DNA of 64,000 bases from Anaerolineales bacterium (GCA_015075405.1 JABTUK010000001.1:1922001-1986000), one strand, 5' to 3'. Positions 30,866 to 40,782 are shown, counted from the first letter of the stretch. Notes: a model not told the origin generated them from the sequence alone. Made by a program: numbers and translations.

Positions 30866-32260
30866 TCAAATTAACGGGCGCTGCCAGCCACCGAGGGCAG
30901 TTTCGATTTGTTGGGCCACTGCCAGAGCTACATCCTCGCGCCAGTGACGCGGCACTATTTGAACGCCAATGGGCAACCCTTCCGGCGAGACGCCGGCCCG
31001 GACTACCACCGCCGGAGAAGCGGTCAGCGAATAAGTTTGAACGTAACTGAAGGCGGCCAAATGCTGGCCGGTGGTTCCATGCGGCATGGCCGGATAGGCG
31101 CAGACCGGGGAGAGGATGACATCATACCTTTCCATAAACGAGAGTAAGACGCTGCGCCACATATCCCAGCGATACCACAAGCCCATAAACTCCGCCGCCG
31201 ATAGGGCATGAGGGCGCATGCTTTCGAGCAATCCCTGTAACGCGGGATGAACTTGCTGGGTTCCGGCCAACTGGAGCGCCATATCCATCCCCGCGCCGCC
31301 ATCGGCTGAGAGCAAGGCCAGGAACAGTTCGGTGGATTGCTCCAGGCAGGGTGGGCGATCTTCCACCACCGTTAGACCGGCCTCGGCCAAAACCTGGGCA
31401 GCGGCTTTCACCGCGCCCGCCGTTTCGGAGGTGGGCGGCACAATCCCGTTCTCGGTATAAAAGGCAACTTTTAGGCTCTTGAGATTCACCTGGCCTGGAT
31501 CACCCAGGGGCATCGGGACAACGCGGGGATCGCGCCAGTCTGCGCCGGCAATGATCGGCAGCATCAGGCTCAGGTCTTCCACATAGCGGGCCAGCGGCCC
31601 ATTCTGCGATAGCATCCCCACCAGCCCTCCCAACATGGGTAGATAGCCGGTACCAGGCGCCCGGCCCGGCGTTGGCCGCAGACCGGCAATTCCGCAGAAA
31701 TGGGCCGGCACGCGGATGCTCCCGGCAAAATCGCCCCCCAGCCCCAAAGGCGACCCACCCGCCGCAATGATAGCTGCCTCACCGCCGCTGCTGCCCCCGG
31801 CTGTCCGGGCCAGATCATAGGGGTTGTTCGTGCGTCCGTAAATCAGGTTATCGCTCTCATAACCGTAACTCATTTCGGGAACATTGGTCAGGCCCAGAAT
31901 AATGGCCCCCGCTGCTCGCAAGCGGGCCACCACAGGGGCGTCCTGAGGGGGGATATAGGTCGCCCGGCCCAGTGTCCCGCCGGTCGAGATCAGGCCGGCG
32001 GTTTCAAGCGCATCCTTGATTGTAACTGGGACGCCATGCAATGGTCCGATGAGTTGGCCCCGCGCCAACGCTGCATCGGCGGCTTTGGCCTGAGCGCGGG
32101 CTGTCTCGCTGGCCAATTGGACGATGGCATTGAGCGAAGGATTCACGGCCTCAATCCGCTCCAAATGGGCCGCAACTACCTCTGCCGAGGAAACCTTCCG
32201 CTCCCGGATGGCCTGCGCCAAGCTTGTGGCTGAGGTATAAACCAATTCGTTATTTGACAT
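30866..32260 (-). CDS. Amidase signature family hydrolase
   Basis: The 464-residue enzyme has the Ser-cisSer-Lys triad of the amidase signature family: Lys in VTIKDALE (about residue 82), the Gly/Ser-rich loop TAGGSSGGEAA (about 157) and the nucleophile Ser in GGDFAGSIRVPA (about 180). It hydrolyses amide bonds. GatA is unlikely because no gatB or gatC is adjacent. The ATG at 32260 follows AAGGA. A divergent regulator gene starts 200 bases away, with operator-like repeats in between. Confidence 0.92.
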   Translation of the reverse strand: MSNNELVYTSATSLAQAIRERKVSSAEVVAAHLERIEAVNPSLNAIVQLASETARAQAKAADAALARGQLIGPLHGVPVTIKDALETAGLISTGGTLGRATYIPPQDAPVVARLRAAGAIILGLTNVPEMSYGYESDNLIYGRTNNPYDLARTAGGSSGGEAAIIAAGGSPLGLGGDFAGSIRVPAHFCGIAGLRPTPGRAPGTGYLPMLGGLVGMLSQNGPLARYVEDLSLMLPIIAGADWRDPRVVPMPLGDPGQVNLKSLKVAFYTENGIVPPTSETAGAVKAAAQVLAEAGLTVVEDRPPCLEQSTELFLALLSADGGAGMDMALQLAGTQQVHPALQGLLESMRPHALSAAEFMGLWYRWDMWRSVLLSFMERYDVILSPVCAYPAMPHGTTGQHLAAFSYVQTYSLTASPAVVVRAGVSPEGLPIGVQIVPRHWREDVALAVAQQIETALGGWQRPLI

Positions 32261-32344
32261 CAAATAAAATCCTTTCTGTAAGTATGTTTCAAAAGGAATT
32301 TCCCTTTGACTTGACCCCTACTATACAGTAAAATTGCAGCAATT

Positions 32345-32387
32345 GGTGACACTTGGTGTTACTCCCGGTGTCCTAAAAAGTGACACC
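32345..32387. promoter_or_regulatory. GTGACAC-type operator repeats between divergent genes
   Basis: GGTGACAC (32345-32352) faces GGTGTTAC (32355-32362). A second pair, GGTGTC and GACACC, surrounds CTAAAAAGT (32367-32387). The same half-site recurs at 38439-38467, beyond the far end of the regulator/anti-sigma block. Confidence 0.55.
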
Positions 32388-32459
32388 AGGCCAGACAATT
32401 AACAGAAATTGGGTCTATTTTTGGTGAGATGTACCATCAGAGGGGAGTAGCAGGCTGGT

Positions 32460-35060
32460 ATGGACCCCCCCACCTCATTCGGCCTCTGGCTGCGGCAGCG
32501 CCGCAAGGAGCTTGACCTGACGCGGGAAGTTCTGGCTGGCTGCGTCGGCTGCTCCGTTTCGACCTTGCGTAAACTTGAGGATGATGAACGCCGGCCCTCG
32601 CGCCAGATGGCCGAACTGTTGGCTGGCTGTCTGGAGATTGCCCCGGCAAACCGGGCTGCTTTTCTAAAGATTGCGCGGGCCGAACTGCCTATTGATCAAC
32701 TGCAAAATGTTAAAAGGTTAAACGTTGGCAGGTTGAAGGTTGACCCATCTCTGGCTGCCTTCGCTCCGCCCCGCCTGCCTTTTTCACCCACACCCTTGAT
32801 TGGCCGCGAATACGAACTGGCAACTATCGCCGGGCTGCTGCAAAATCCGCAGTGTCGCCTGTTAACCCTCACCGGTCCGGGCGGAATTGGCAAATCTCGT
32901 CTGGCAATGGCGGTGGCCTCGGCTGAACGGGCCAACTTTGAGCATGGCGTTTGTTTTGTCGCCCTGGCTGCGCTCAACGCCGCCGAGTTTATCATCCCAG
33001 CAATAGCGGATGCGATAGGCTTCACTTTTTATGGTTCTATGGAGCCGCAGGTCCAACTGCTTAGCTATCTGCGCGAGAAACAAGCTTTGCTGGTGTTGGA
33101 TAACTTTGAGCATTTGCTGACCCCGGCCCAGGAGGGTTTGAGTGGGCAGCTATTTCATGACCTGCTCCACCAGGCTCCGGCGGTCAAACTGCTGGTCACT
33201 TCCCGCGAGCGGCTTAATTTGCAGGGCGAATGGGTGTTTGAGGTGCAAGGCTTGCCGGTACCGCCGCCCGGTCAGAAGGACAATTGGGAGAGTTACAGCG
33301 CAGTGGCTTTGTTTCTGCGTAGCGCCCGCCGCGTTCAACTGGATTTTGAGGTAAAGGCTGGAGAGTGGCCTTTTATCATGCGGATCTGCCAACTGCTGGA
33401 GGGAATGCCGCTGGGCATCGAACTGGCTGCCAGTTGGGTCCGGCTGCTCTCAGGCCAGGAGATTGCCCAACAGATTGAGCATGATTTGGATTTTTTAGCG
33501 ACCTCATTCCGAGATGCGCCGGAACGACACCGCAGCCTGCGGGCCGCTTTTGACCATTCCTGGAAGCTGCTTTTGGCGGAGGAACAGCGGGTCATGCGGC
33601 AGTTGTCGGTTTTTCAGGGCGGCTTTCGGCGCGAGGCGGCGGAACAGGTAGCCGGGGCAAGCTTATTGTTGCTGTCGGCGTTGGCAGATAAATCGCTGCT
33701 GCGCCGGGCCGAGAATGGCCGTTACGACTTGCATGAACTCATGCGGCAATATGCCCAGGCCAACCTGCATAAAAACCCCAGGGAACTGGCGGCAGTCCAG
33801 GATCGCCACAGCGCCTACTATATGGATTTTATCCAGCAGCGCGAGGAACGCCTGAATGGGCCGCGACAGGCGGAAGCGCTGGCAGAGTTGACCGCCGAGA
33901 TTGATAATATTCGCCTGGGTTGGCGTCGGGCTATTAGCAATCGTCAGGATGTGATTAACCATAAGGTGCTTAAAACCCTGTGGTATTTTTATGAAATCCG
34001 GGGCTGGTTTCACGAGGCGGAGGCTGCCTTTGGCTGGGCAGTGGCAGAATTAGAGCAAATAGCGGCAGCCGGACAGACAGAGACGGCTCAGATTAAGCTG
34101 CGTGAGTTCATCCGCGCCCTGCATGGGTGGTTCTGCCTGCGGCTGGGCCAGCAAGAAAAATCTCGTGTTCTGCTTCAACACAGCCTGGCCCAACTCCGGG
34201 CGCTCGAGGCCCAGGTTGAACTGGCCCACATGCTGCACCATATTGGGGTCCTCGAGTGGAGTATTGGCAATTATCAGCAAGCGCGAGCTTTATTCCAGGA
34301 AGAGCTGGCGCTGTGTACTCAGAACAGTGACCTGTGGGGAGCGGCTCTTTCTCACGGTAATTTGGGCCTGGTGGCGCAGATGTTGGGTGAATATGAGGAA
34401 GCCCGTGAGCGTATGCAGCAGGCCATCGCCATCTACCGGGGGCTGGGCGATAAACGGATGGTTGCCATTGGCCTCAATTTTCTGGGCGGCGTTGAGGCGA
34501 TGGTCGGCGATTATGCCCAGGCGTATGTCCTTCTGCGCGAAAGCCTCACTTTGAACACAGCCCTGGGTGAACGCTGGAGCTATGCCATGACCCTCAACCA
34601 GTTGGGTCTGGCGGCTCAAGCGCAGGGAGAATACGCCGAAGCGCAATACCTGTTTCAAGAATGTATTGCCTTGTTCCGCGACATGGGCGAAAAGTGGTGG
34701 AGCATGACTCGGGCGCTCAACAATCTGGGCAACACGACCTGCGCTCTGGGCGACTATGCGGCCGCACGAGGCTACTTTTTGGAAAGCTTTCGGACGGCCA
34801 TAGAGGCCCAACTTATTCCTCATGCCCTGGATGCTCTGGTGGGGTTGGCCGAGGTGCAGGCCCACGAAGGGGCCGGTGAGCCGGCGTTGGAACTGTTGGG
34901 GCATGTTCTCCACCATCCGGCCAGCACCCAGGAGGCCAAAACACGAGCCGAGCGGCTGCAAGCGGACCTGGAAATCAATTTCACCCCGCCCCAAATCGAG
35001 GCCCTTCGGGAGCGGGGGCAAGGGGTAACGTTTGAGATGCTGGTGGAAAAATTTTGTTAA
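32460..35060 (+). CDS. XRE-family regulator with STAND ATPase and TPR repeats (paralogue 1)
   Basis: 866 residues. The N terminus ([20 protein letters not shown], then [18 protein letters not shown]) is an XRE-type helix-turn-helix. Next comes an NB-ARC-like STAND ATPase with Walker [10 protein letters not shown] (about residue 140) and Walker [13 protein letters not shown] (about 205). From about residue 460 a run of TPR helices reaches the C terminus. STAND regulators are ligand-activated, oligomerising switches. Residues about 81-95 ([14 protein letters not shown]), between the HTH and ATPase, are encoded by degenerate direct repeats and are absent from the neighbour. Only 17 bases separate it from its paralogue. 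Confidence 0.88.
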   Translation: MDPPTSFGLWLRQRRKELDLTREVLAGCVGCSVSTLRKLEDDERRPSRQMAELLAGCLEIAPANRAAFLKIARAELPIDQLQNVKRLNVGRLKVDPSLAAFAPPRLPFSPTPLIGREYELATIAGLLQNPQCRLLTLTGPGGIGKSRLAMAVASAERANFEHGVCFVALAALNAAEFIIPAIADAIGFTFYGSMEPQVQLLSYLREKQALLVLDNFEHLLTPAQEGLSGQLFHDLLHQAPAVKLLVTSRERLNLQGEWVFEVQGLPVPPPGQKDNWESYSAVALFLRSARRVQLDFEVKAGEWPFIMRICQLLEGMPLGIELAASWVRLLSGQEIAQQIEHDLDFLATSFRDAPERHRSLRAAFDHSWKLLLAEEQRVMRQLSVFQGGFRREAAEQVAGASLLLLSALADKSLLRRAENGRYDLHELMRQYAQANLHKNPRELAAVQDRHSAYYMDFIQQREERLNGPRQAEALAELTAEIDNIRLGWRRAISNRQDVINHKVLKTLWYFYEIRGWFHEAEAAFGWAVAELEQIAAAGQTETAQIKLREFIRALHGWFCLRLGQQEKSRVLLQHSLAQLRALEAQVELAHMLHHIGVLEWSIGNYQQARALFQEELALCTQNSDLWGAALSHGNLGLVAQMLGEYEEARERMQQAIAIYRGLGDKRMVAIGLNFLGGVEAMVGDYAQAYVLLRESLTLNTALGERWSYAMTLNQLGLAAQAQGEYAEAQYLFQECIALFRDMGEKWWSMTRALNNLGNTTCALGDYAAARGYFLESFRTAIEAQLIPHALDALVGLAEVQAHEGAGEPALELLGHVLHHPASTQEAKTRAERLQADLEINFTPPQIEALRERGQGVTFEMLVEKFC

Positions 35061-35077
35061 AAAAGTAGAAAGCTGAG

Positions 35078-37489
35078 ATGGATACACCTGCTTCCTTTGG
35101 CCTGTGGCTGCGGCAGCGCCGCCGAATTTTAGACCTGACGCAAGAGATGTTGGCCGAGTGCGCCGGCTGCTCGGTCTCGGCCATCCGTAAAATTGAGAGC
35201 GACGAGCGCCGGCCTTCGCGCCAGGTGGCCGAATTGCTGGCCGGCTGCCTGCAAATTGACCCGGCCGAGCGCCCCCTTTTTCTCCAGGTGGCCCGCGCTG
35301 AAGCCGGGATGAGTCGCCTGGGTGAACTTTCTGCCGTCGCGCCCGTTCTGGCTGTTGCTGCCCCCCCGCCTGATTTATCTCACGAAGCGGCGTACCCGCC
35401 AACCCCTTTGTTACCCATCCCGCCGACTCCGCTGCTGGGGCGCGAGCATGAATTAGCGGGCATTGCTCACTTGTTAGCCAATCCCGACTGCCGGCTGCTG
35501 ACGCTGGTCGGCCCCGGCGGGATTGGCAAAACGCGCCTGGCCCTCGAAGCGGCGGCTCAGGCCAGTGCTGGCTTTGACAACCAGGTTTATTTTGTGCCGC
35601 TGGCGTCTGTAAACTCGCCCGAATTTATCGCCCCGGCCCTGGCCCAGGCAGTGGGCCTGGTCTTGCAGAATCAAACCGACCCTCATACTCAGCTTATCAG
35701 TTACCTGCGTGAAAAACGCGCCCTGTTGGTGCTGGATAATTTTGAGCACCTACTGCCCCGGCTGTCGGGTAGAGATGACGATGAGCTTAGCCTGTTGACC
35801 GGCCTGCTGCCGGAAGCCCCCGGCATTAAGCTGCTGGTCACCTCACGCGAGCGGCTGCACCTCCAGGGGGAGTGGGTGTTTGAAGTGGAAGGTTTACCGC
35901 TGCCGCCGCCCGATGAAACGGAAGATTTTACCGCTTACAGCGCTGTAGCCTTATTTCTGCGCAGCGCCCGCCGCAGCCGGGCCGATTTTGAGCTGATGGC
36001 GGCGGACTACCCCTTTGTCGCCCGTATTTGCGAGCTGGTGGCCGGGCTGCCATTGGGCATTGAATTGGCGGCGGTTTGGGTGCGCTTGCTGTCGTGCCGG
36101 GAAATTGCCCAGGAGATTGAGCACAACCTGGATTTTCTGGCCTCACCGGCGCGAGATGTTCCGGCGCGGCAGCGCAGCCTGCGGGCCGTGTTTGATTACT
36201 CCTGGGGTCTGCTCTCGGCGGAAGAGCAGGAAGTCATGCAGCGGCTGGCCCTTTTTCGGGGGGACTTTGAGCGCGAGGCCGCCGAGAAGGTCGCCGGGGC
36301 AACCTTGCCTGTGTTGCTGACCCTGCTGGATAAATCCTTGCTGCGGCGCGGCCCCAACCGGCGTTATCAGGTGCATGAATTGGTGCGGCAGTATGCTCAG
36401 GAACAGTTGCAGGCCACCAGCGCCACAGCGCAGGCGCAAGATTGCCATCTGGCTTATTTTGCCACGCTGGCTGAGGAAGCGGAGTTTCACCTGGAAGGCG
36501 CGGAGCAAGTCGCCTGGCTGGAACGGCTGGAGCATGAGCACGATAATCTCCGGTCAGCCCTGGCCTGGGCCTTTAAGCCGGCCAGCGAGCATGTAGCCGG
36601 GGGGAAGCGGGTCGAGTTGGGATTACGCCTGACCAGTGCGCTCTATCGCTTTTGGCAGGGGCGCGGCCACCTCCGTGAAGGCTGCGCTTGGCTGGAGCGG
36701 GGCTTGAATTACAACCTGGGTGTGTCAGCCAGGGTTAGAGCCAAAGCATTGAATGTGCTGGGCTGGCTGGTCAACCAGCAGGGCCGGCGCCAACAGGCGG
36801 CTGTGCTGCTGCAAGAGAGTCTGGCTCTGTACCGGCAGGTGGGCGATACTAATGGGATGGCTTATGCCCTCGACAGCCTGGGTGATGTGGCCTGGCTGGA
36901 GGGCAATTTTGAACAGGCCAAAGCCTATTATGAGGAGAGCCTGGCGTTACTCAGGGCTTTGGGAGATCCGTGGGCCATCGGCATGTCGCTGTGCAGCCTG
37001 GGGCGGTTGCATGTGGATCATGGTCACCTCGAGGAGGCCGCAGCCTTGTTGGCAGAAGGGTTGGCGCTGTTACGGCAGATAGCGGACCGGCGGGGGATTG
37101 CCTTATCGTTGCTAAATTTGGGGCGGGTCTGGCTGGCCCGCGGCGAGCATGGGCGGGCCAGCGAGCAGATTAAGGAAAGCCTGGTTCTATTTCAGGAGTT
37201 GGGCAACAAGGTGGACATGGCCGAGTGTTTCCAGATGTTAGGCACGCTGGCCCGCCTGGCCGGTCAGTCCGAGCGGACGGCGCGGCTGTGGGCCGCCGCC
37301 GGAACGCTGTTTGAGTCTATCGGTGTACCGGCGGTATCAGCAATCAACCAGGCGGCTTACACGGCTGATGTGGACTTTGCCCGGACTCGCCTGGGTGAAA
37401 CCGCCTTTGCCGCCGCCTGGTCGGCCGGGCAGGCCATGCCTCTCGATCGGGCCGTGGCCTATGCCCTGGCCGAGGTATCTTCTCAGTAA
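35078..37489 (+). CDS. XRE-family regulator with STAND ATPase and TPR repeats (paralogue 2)
   Basis: 803 residues and clearly a tandem duplicate of the previous gene. It has the same HTH ([20 protein letters not shown]), Walker [10 protein letters not shown], Walker [14 protein letters not shown], a shared sensor region ([20 protein letters not shown]) and C-terminal TPRs. The last residues (VSSQ) and the stop codon lie in the terminal inverted repeat of a palindromic element at 37476-37564. A conserved ligand for the pair cannot be inferred; the divergent amidase is a candidate target by position. Confidence 0.88.
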   Translation: MDTPASFGLWLRQRRRILDLTQEMLAECAGCSVSAIRKIESDERRPSRQVAELLAGCLQIDPAERPLFLQVARAEAGMSRLGELSAVAPVLAVAAPPPDLSHEAAYPPTPLLPIPPTPLLGREHELAGIAHLLANPDCRLLTLVGPGGIGKTRLALEAAAQASAGFDNQVYFVPLASVNSPEFIAPALAQAVGLVLQNQTDPHTQLISYLREKRALLVLDNFEHLLPRLSGRDDDELSLLTGLLPEAPGIKLLVTSRERLHLQGEWVFEVEGLPLPPPDETEDFTAYSAVALFLRSARRSRADFELMAADYPFVARICELVAGLPLGIELAAVWVRLLSCREIAQEIEHNLDFLASPARDVPARQRSLRAVFDYSWGLLSAEEQEVMQRLALFRGDFEREAAEKVAGATLPVLLTLLDKSLLRRGPNRRYQVHELVRQYAQEQLQATSATAQAQDCHLAYFATLAEEAEFHLEGAEQVAWLERLEHEHDNLRSALAWAFKPASEHVAGGKRVELGLRLTSALYRFWQGRGHLREGCAWLERGLNYNLGVSARVRAKALNVLGWLVNQQGRRQQAAVLLQESLALYRQVGDTNGMAYALDSLGDVAWLEGNFEQAKAYYEESLALLRALGDPWAIGMSLCSLGRLHVDHGHLEEAAALLAEGLALLRQIADRRGIALSLLNLGRVWLARGEHGRASEQIKESLVLFQELGNKVDMAECFQMLGTLARLAGQSERTARLWAAAGTLFESIGVPAVSAINQAAYTADVDFARTRLGETAFAAAWSAGQAMPLDRAVAYALAEVSSQ

Positions 37490-37564
37490 TTGGGGTAGGG
37501 GCACGGCCCTGCGCCTGCCTCACAGGGCGACCGCAAGGGTTCGCCCCTACATATTGAGAAGATA
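37476..37564. repeat. Palindromic element overlapping a stop codon
   Basis: Outer arms TATCTTCTCAGTAAT / ATATTGAGAAGATA, then GTAGGGGC / GCCCCTAC. The interior GCCCTG...CAGGGC forms a further stem. The TATCTTCTCAGTA end resembles the termini of family A copies 1 and 4, with an unrelated interior. It provides the last codons of the upstream gene. Confidence 0.85.
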
Positions 37565-37583
37565 CTGGCGGAGCCATAAAAAA

Positions 37584-37931
37584 TCAGGCGGGTTCGAGTA
37601 GATTAGCCTCAGCCGAGAGGATAGGCATGTAGTTGGCCAGGCCGGCCACTTCAAAAAGCTCGGCGTAAAAGGGGCGCAGACCGTAAGCCATCAGGGTGCG
37701 ATTGGCCTGCCTGGCCCGCGCCAGCAGACTGATAATGGCGGCAATGCCGGTGCTGTTGATGTAGTCTACCCCGGCGAAGTTGAGAAAGATAACTTCGGGA
37801 TTTTGATTTTCTGCTGCCCTATATGCCGCCTGTAAGGCTTCACCAGCCAGTGCCGTCAGTTCGCCGGATAAATCGAAAACGGCGGCATTGGGTTGATAGT
37901 GAACTGTAACCTCAAGCTTATTTGCTGTCAT
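37584..37931 (-). CDS. STAS-domain anti-sigma factor antagonist
   Basis: A 115-residue STAS domain with the phosphorylatable Ser in VDYINSTGIAAI (about residue 58), as in SpoIIAA and RsbV. It would bind its anti-sigma kinase in the unphosphorylated form. The ATG at 37931 lies within the 3' end of the upstream ATPase gene (14-base overlap), so they are coupled. No sigma factor gene is adjacent, so the target is elsewhere. Confidence 0.88.
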   Translation of the reverse strand: MTANKLEVTVHYQPNAAVFDLSGELTALAGEALQAAYRAAENQNPEVIFLNFAGVDYINSTGIAAIISLLARARQANRTLMAYGLRPFYAELFEVAGLANYMPILSAEANLLEPA

Positions 37932-38391
37932 TGTTTCCCCCTTCCAGATACAAAAATAGTTCAATGGTGTGGTGAGCGTCATCGCCGCTCAGTCGCAGAT
38001 CGTCCATCGTCTTCTCGATCAAGAAAAAGCCCCAGCCCCGCAACGGCTGCCGGCCGCTGAGCTTGCCGGCCAGGTCAGGTGCGGCTGGCTTGGCCCTGAA
38101 ACCGCTGCCCTGGTCGGTGACACAGACGCGCAGCGCCTTCTGGGAAACTTGCACCCGGATCAGCACCGGCAGATCGGGCCGGGAGCGGTTGCCGTGTTCG
38201 ATGGCGTTGAGGGTGGCCTCGGCGACGGCGGTTTTGAGCCGTTCCAGGTGCGCGGCGGGGAGGTGCAGCTCCCGGACCGCTTCTGTCACCTTGAGTAAGG
38301 CCAGTTGCTCGCTGTCCAGGTGGCTGGGCAAGGCAAATTCGGCCAGGGTTTGCCAGGTTGGGTTAGGTGATGGATTGCTCTGATTCATCAT
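37918..38391 (-). CDS. RsbW/SpoIIAB-like anti-sigma serine kinase
   Basis: The 157-residue GHKL ATPase has the N box EATLNAIEHGNR (about residue 65), G1 box DQGSGF (about 98) and G2 box GWGFFLIEKTMDDL (about 122). With the overlapping STAS gene it forms the partner-switching pair that sequesters a sigma factor or another target. I start at ATG 38391; a GTG at 38403 is possible, and neither has a strong Shine-Dalgarno. Confidence 0.87.
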   Translation of the reverse strand: MMNQSNPSPNPTWQTLAEFALPSHLDSEQLALLKVTEAVRELHLPAAHLERLKTAVAEATLNAIEHGNRSRPDLPVLIRVQVSQKALRVCVTDQGSGFRAKPAAPDLAGKLSGRQPLRGWGFFLIEKTMDDLRLSGDDAHHTIELFLYLEGGNNDSK

Positions 38392-38438
38392 CGGTCTGCT
38401 CACTTGGTTCTATTAAACCACAGCTTGGGAGGGATTTG

Positions 38439-38467
38439 GTATCACTGAGTGACACAAATAGTGATAC
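38439..38467. promoter_or_regulatory. Operator-like palindrome GTATCACT / AGTGATAC
   Basis: A perfect 8-bp inverted repeat encloses GAGTGACACAAAT, giving three GTGAYAC half-sites in 29 bases. It lies just upstream of the anti-sigma kinase gene. It resembles the repeats at 32345-32387. Confidence 0.6.
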
Positions 38468-38577
38468 AAAAAGCTCTTGCAACCGCTACTTTGACCCTTA
38501 CTGACAATTCATCGTGGCAAAAGTGCTGTATTGTGCTATACTGGGGTTAAGTCTCTCTTTCTGATCAAAGATCACAG

Positions 38578-38856
38578 GTGAACGACTTTAAACGGGCTGG
38601 TCTCATCACTCTGCTTGCAGGATTTTACTTTGTCAGTGTTTATTTTGCCGTAGCTGCGCTTGTTCCAGAGTTGGCTTTGCAGGCTGCGCTCGTTGCGGTG
38701 ATTGGGGCAATGGTAGGTTTTCGTATTTTGGGGATGACAGGAAGCGACAAACCGGGAGCGCCACTGGCGATTCTGATTTTTGCGCCGGTGATCTGTATCG
38801 CCGCCGGTATTCTCTGGTGGTTAATGCGGCTGTTGGGATTTTGGGAGATTAATTGA
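38578..38856 (+). CDS. Small membrane protein of unknown function
   Basis: 92 residues with three hydrophobic segments, at about 8-30, 33-52 and 62-85 (LAILIFAPVICIAAGILWWL). No family is recognised. It starts at GTG 38578 with a weak Shine-Dalgarno. A possible promoter has TATACT near 38537. Its 3' end overlaps the convergent small membrane protein gene by 8 bases. Confidence 0.55.
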   Translation: MNDFKRAGLITLLAGFYFVSVYFAVAALVPELALQAALVAVIGAMVGFRILGMTGSDKPGAPLAILIFAPVICIAAGILWWLMRLLGFWEIN

Positions 38857-39001
38857 AGTAGCTATACAACAGCACCGCCGCAGCCAGAAGGGCAATAATT
38901 GTGGCAGAAGTGGCTTGAACGCGCCGTTCTTGCTCGTTTTTGGGGATGTATAAATCCATTATTTGTTGAAATAATTGGGCGGGCGCTTTTACTACTTTCA
39001 T
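38849..39001 (-). CDS. 50-residue single-helix membrane protein, probably leaderless
   Basis: MKVVKAPAQLFQQIMDLYIP, then a charged stretch (KNEQERRVQ) and one C-terminal membrane helix (ATIIALLAAAVLLYSYFN). The ATG at 39001 falls six bases after a strong -10 box, so the mRNA should start at or near the A of the ATG. There is no Shine-Dalgarno. The layout is a tail-anchored small protein; the function is unknown. Confidence 0.6.
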   Translation of the reverse strand: MKVVKAPAQLFQQIMDLYIPKNEQERRVQATSATIIALLAAAVLLYSYFN

Positions 39002-39007
39002 AAAAAT

Positions 39008-39037
39008 AGTATACCATTGTTGAAACCAGAAAGTCAA
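39008..39037 (-). promoter_or_regulatory. Promoter of the leaderless small membrane protein
   Basis: On the minus strand TTGACT (39032-39037), 18 bases, TATACT (39008-39013), then ATTTTT and the ATG. Confidence 0.82.
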
Positions 39038-39057
39038 GCTATGAAACAGGGGAGCAA

Positions 39058-40041
39058 ATGAAAGCCATCGTTATTCAAACCGAGCAGGAAAATCGTCCGT
39101 TAGCCTGGCAAGACGCGCCTATGCCCGCCTACAGCGCCGACGAAGTGCTGGTAGATGTTTACGCGACAGCGCTCAACCGGGCTGATTTGGCCCAGCGGGC
39201 GGGAAATTACCCACCGCCGCCGGGGGCGTCGCCGATTTTGGGATTAGAAATGGCCGGGCGGATTACGGCCCTGGGCGCCAATGTGACCGGCTGGCAGGTG
39301 GGGGATCGCGTATGCGCCTTGATTACCGGCGGCGGTTATGCCGAGCAAGTCAATATCCCGGCGGCCATGCTGATGCCTGTGCCAGATAACTGGAGTTTTG
39401 AGCAAGGGGCGGCGGTGCCCGAAGTATTTTACACGGCGTATGTGAACATTTTTATGGAGGCCCAGTTCCAAAAGGGAGAAACGGTGCTGATTCACGGGGG
39501 GGCCAGCGGCGTCGGTACGGCGGCGATTCAACTGGTGCGGGAGGCGGGCGGACGGGCTATCGTCACCGCCGGATCGGATGAAAAGATTGCTTCTTGCCGC
39601 CAGTTGGGGGCTGAGTTGGCAGTCAATTATAAAGAAGAGGATTTTGCCGAGCGGGTGCTGGCCCATACCAACGGCCAGGGCGTGGACATTATTCTGGATA
39701 ATGTGGGGGCGGCTTACCTGGAGCAGAATGTGCGGCTGTTAAAATTAAAAGGGCGATTGGTTTTTATCGGCACGATGAGCGGTAGCCGGGCCGAGGTGAA
39801 TATCGGGGCGTTGATGGGCCGGCGGCTGCGGCTGATCGGGTCGGTGCTGCGGCCGCGCTCGCTGGCGGAGAAGGTCGAAATCAAGGAAAAATTTATGGCC
39901 CATTTTTGGCCGCTGCTGCTGAATGGGACCATCCAACCAATTATCGACTCGGTGTACTCGATTGAGCAGGCCAATGAGGCCCATCAGCGCATGGCCGAAA
40001 ACAAAAATATCGGCAAAATCATTTTGAAGGTAAGGGAGTGA
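39058..40041 (+). CDS. NAD(P)H:quinone oxidoreductase, zeta-crystallin/PIG3 type
   Basis: The 327-residue medium-chain dehydrogenase/reductase has ALNRADLAQRAGNYPPPPGA (substrate region), GLEMAGRI, and the nucleotide-binding motif VLIHGGASGVGTAAIQL (about residue 142). The zinc ligands of alcohol dehydrogenases are absent, as expected for quinone oxidoreductases. The sequence AEVNIGALMGRRLRLIGSVL is typical of the PIG3 subgroup. GGGGAG precedes the ATG. It reduces quinones with NADPH. Confidence 0.92.
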   Translation: MKAIVIQTEQENRPLAWQDAPMPAYSADEVLVDVYATALNRADLAQRAGNYPPPPGASPILGLEMAGRITALGANVTGWQVGDRVCALITGGGYAEQVNIPAAMLMPVPDNWSFEQGAAVPEVFYTAYVNIFMEAQFQKGETVLIHGGASGVGTAAIQLVREAGGRAIVTAGSDEKIASCRQLGAELAVNYKEEDFAERVLAHTNGQGVDIILDNVGAAYLEQNVRLLKLKGRLVFIGTMSGSRAEVNIGALMGRRLRLIGSVLRPRSLAEKVEIKEKFMAHFWPLLLNGTIQPIIDSVYSIEQANEAHQRMAENKNIGKIILKVRE

Positions 40042-40103
40042 AGCGAAGCAATGCAGAAACGAGTTGCTTAGGCGCTGCTTTTTGGATATACTACCGAATT
40101 AAG

Positions 40104-40189
40104 GTTAATATTCAATTGCCAATAGTCAAGGGTCAATTGGCATTTCAACATTAACAATTGACTATTCACTATTCACAATTGACCATTAT
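40104..40189. repeat. Direct-repeat hairpin (unit CAATAGTCAA)
   Basis: The left arm is TTCAATTGCCAATAGTCAAG plus GGTCAATTG. The right arm is ACAATTGACTATTCACTATT plus CACAATTGACC. It ends just upstream of the tRNA gene. The unit is related to the hairpin at 17615. Confidence 0.85.
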
Positions 40190-40192
40190 TCC

Positions 40193-40265
40193 GCCCCCGT
40201 AGCTCAGAGGATAGAGCAGAGGTTTCCTAAACCTTGTGTCGCAGGTTCGACTCCTGCCGGGGGTA
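40193..40265 (+). tRNA. tRNA-Arg (anticodon CCT)
   Basis: A 73-base cloverleaf: acceptor GCCCCCG / CGGGGGT, D stem GCTC / GAGC, anticodon stem GAGGT / ACCTT with loop TTCCTAA (anticodon CCT), T arm GCAGG TTCGACT CCTGC, discriminator A. CCA is not encoded. It decodes AGG. Confidence 0.95.
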
Positions 40266-40276
40266 CTTCTTCAAGG

Positions 40277-40299
40277 GCCAGCTTTAAGCTGGCTTTTTT
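40277..40299 (+). terminator. tRNA-Arg terminator
   Basis: GCCAGC, TTTAA, GCTGGC followed by TTTTTT, 11 bases after the tRNA. Confidence 0.85.
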
Positions 40300-40622
40300 A
40301 TTTCTCAGACAATTAGCCAGAATAAGTAAGTTTGAAATAGAAGGATTCGTCACGAACCTGTAGTACCTCACCGATACCCTTATGGACACACGTAATGAAA
40401 ATGTAGCAAGGTCGCAGGGTTGCGCAATGTTCGGCGGTCGGTGTGCCACAAGGGTATTATATCTGCCGTTGGCGGTCTGTTTTCTTAGGGGTTGTCTTGT
40501 TTAATCTTTTATTAAGGATTTGGTTATGCCTGTGTAATAAATAAACCATATTATTGGAGTAATTATCGGTGACGACGTGTAACGAATAAAGCGATAGCGA
40601 GACTAATCGGTGAAATAAAAAG
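40300..40622. other. Intergenic region without a recognisable gene
   Basis: About 320 bases between the tRNA terminator and a palindromic element. No reading frame with coding character or a ribosome binding site was found. The longest minus-strand frame here translates the antisense of the tRNA. I see no other structure. Confidence 0.6.
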
Positions 40623-40727
40623 TATCCGCAGATCCAATTTTCGAGGACGCGAAGCGGGCACGCCCACGTGCCGAACGGGGCCGCACGTGGGTGTGCTGGC
40701 TTCTCAAATTTGGAGCTACTGAGGATA
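40623..40727. repeat. MITE-like palindromic element, family A copy 4
   Basis: Ends TATCCGCAGATCCAATTTT / AATTTGGAGCTACTGAGGATA (in two parts). The interior is GCCCACGTG...CACGTGGGTGTGC, homologous to copy 1 in the opposite orientation. It lies 56 bases upstream of the DM13 gene. Confidence 0.88.
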
Positions 40728-40782
40728 GCTTACCCGTGATGGGCAATTTTTTGAATAACCATGGAGAGAAAGGTATACTCTA

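Noticed and set aside
34290..35402. Long minus-strand frame (370 codons) across the two XRE-STAND genes
   Set aside because: It is antisense to two clear coding regions, rich in Gln/Arg/Pro, with no family likeness or ribosome binding site.
40204..40449. Minus-strand reading frame ending in AGVEPATQGLGNLCSIL
   Set aside because: This is the antisense translation of the tRNA-Arg gene, a well-known false protein in databases.
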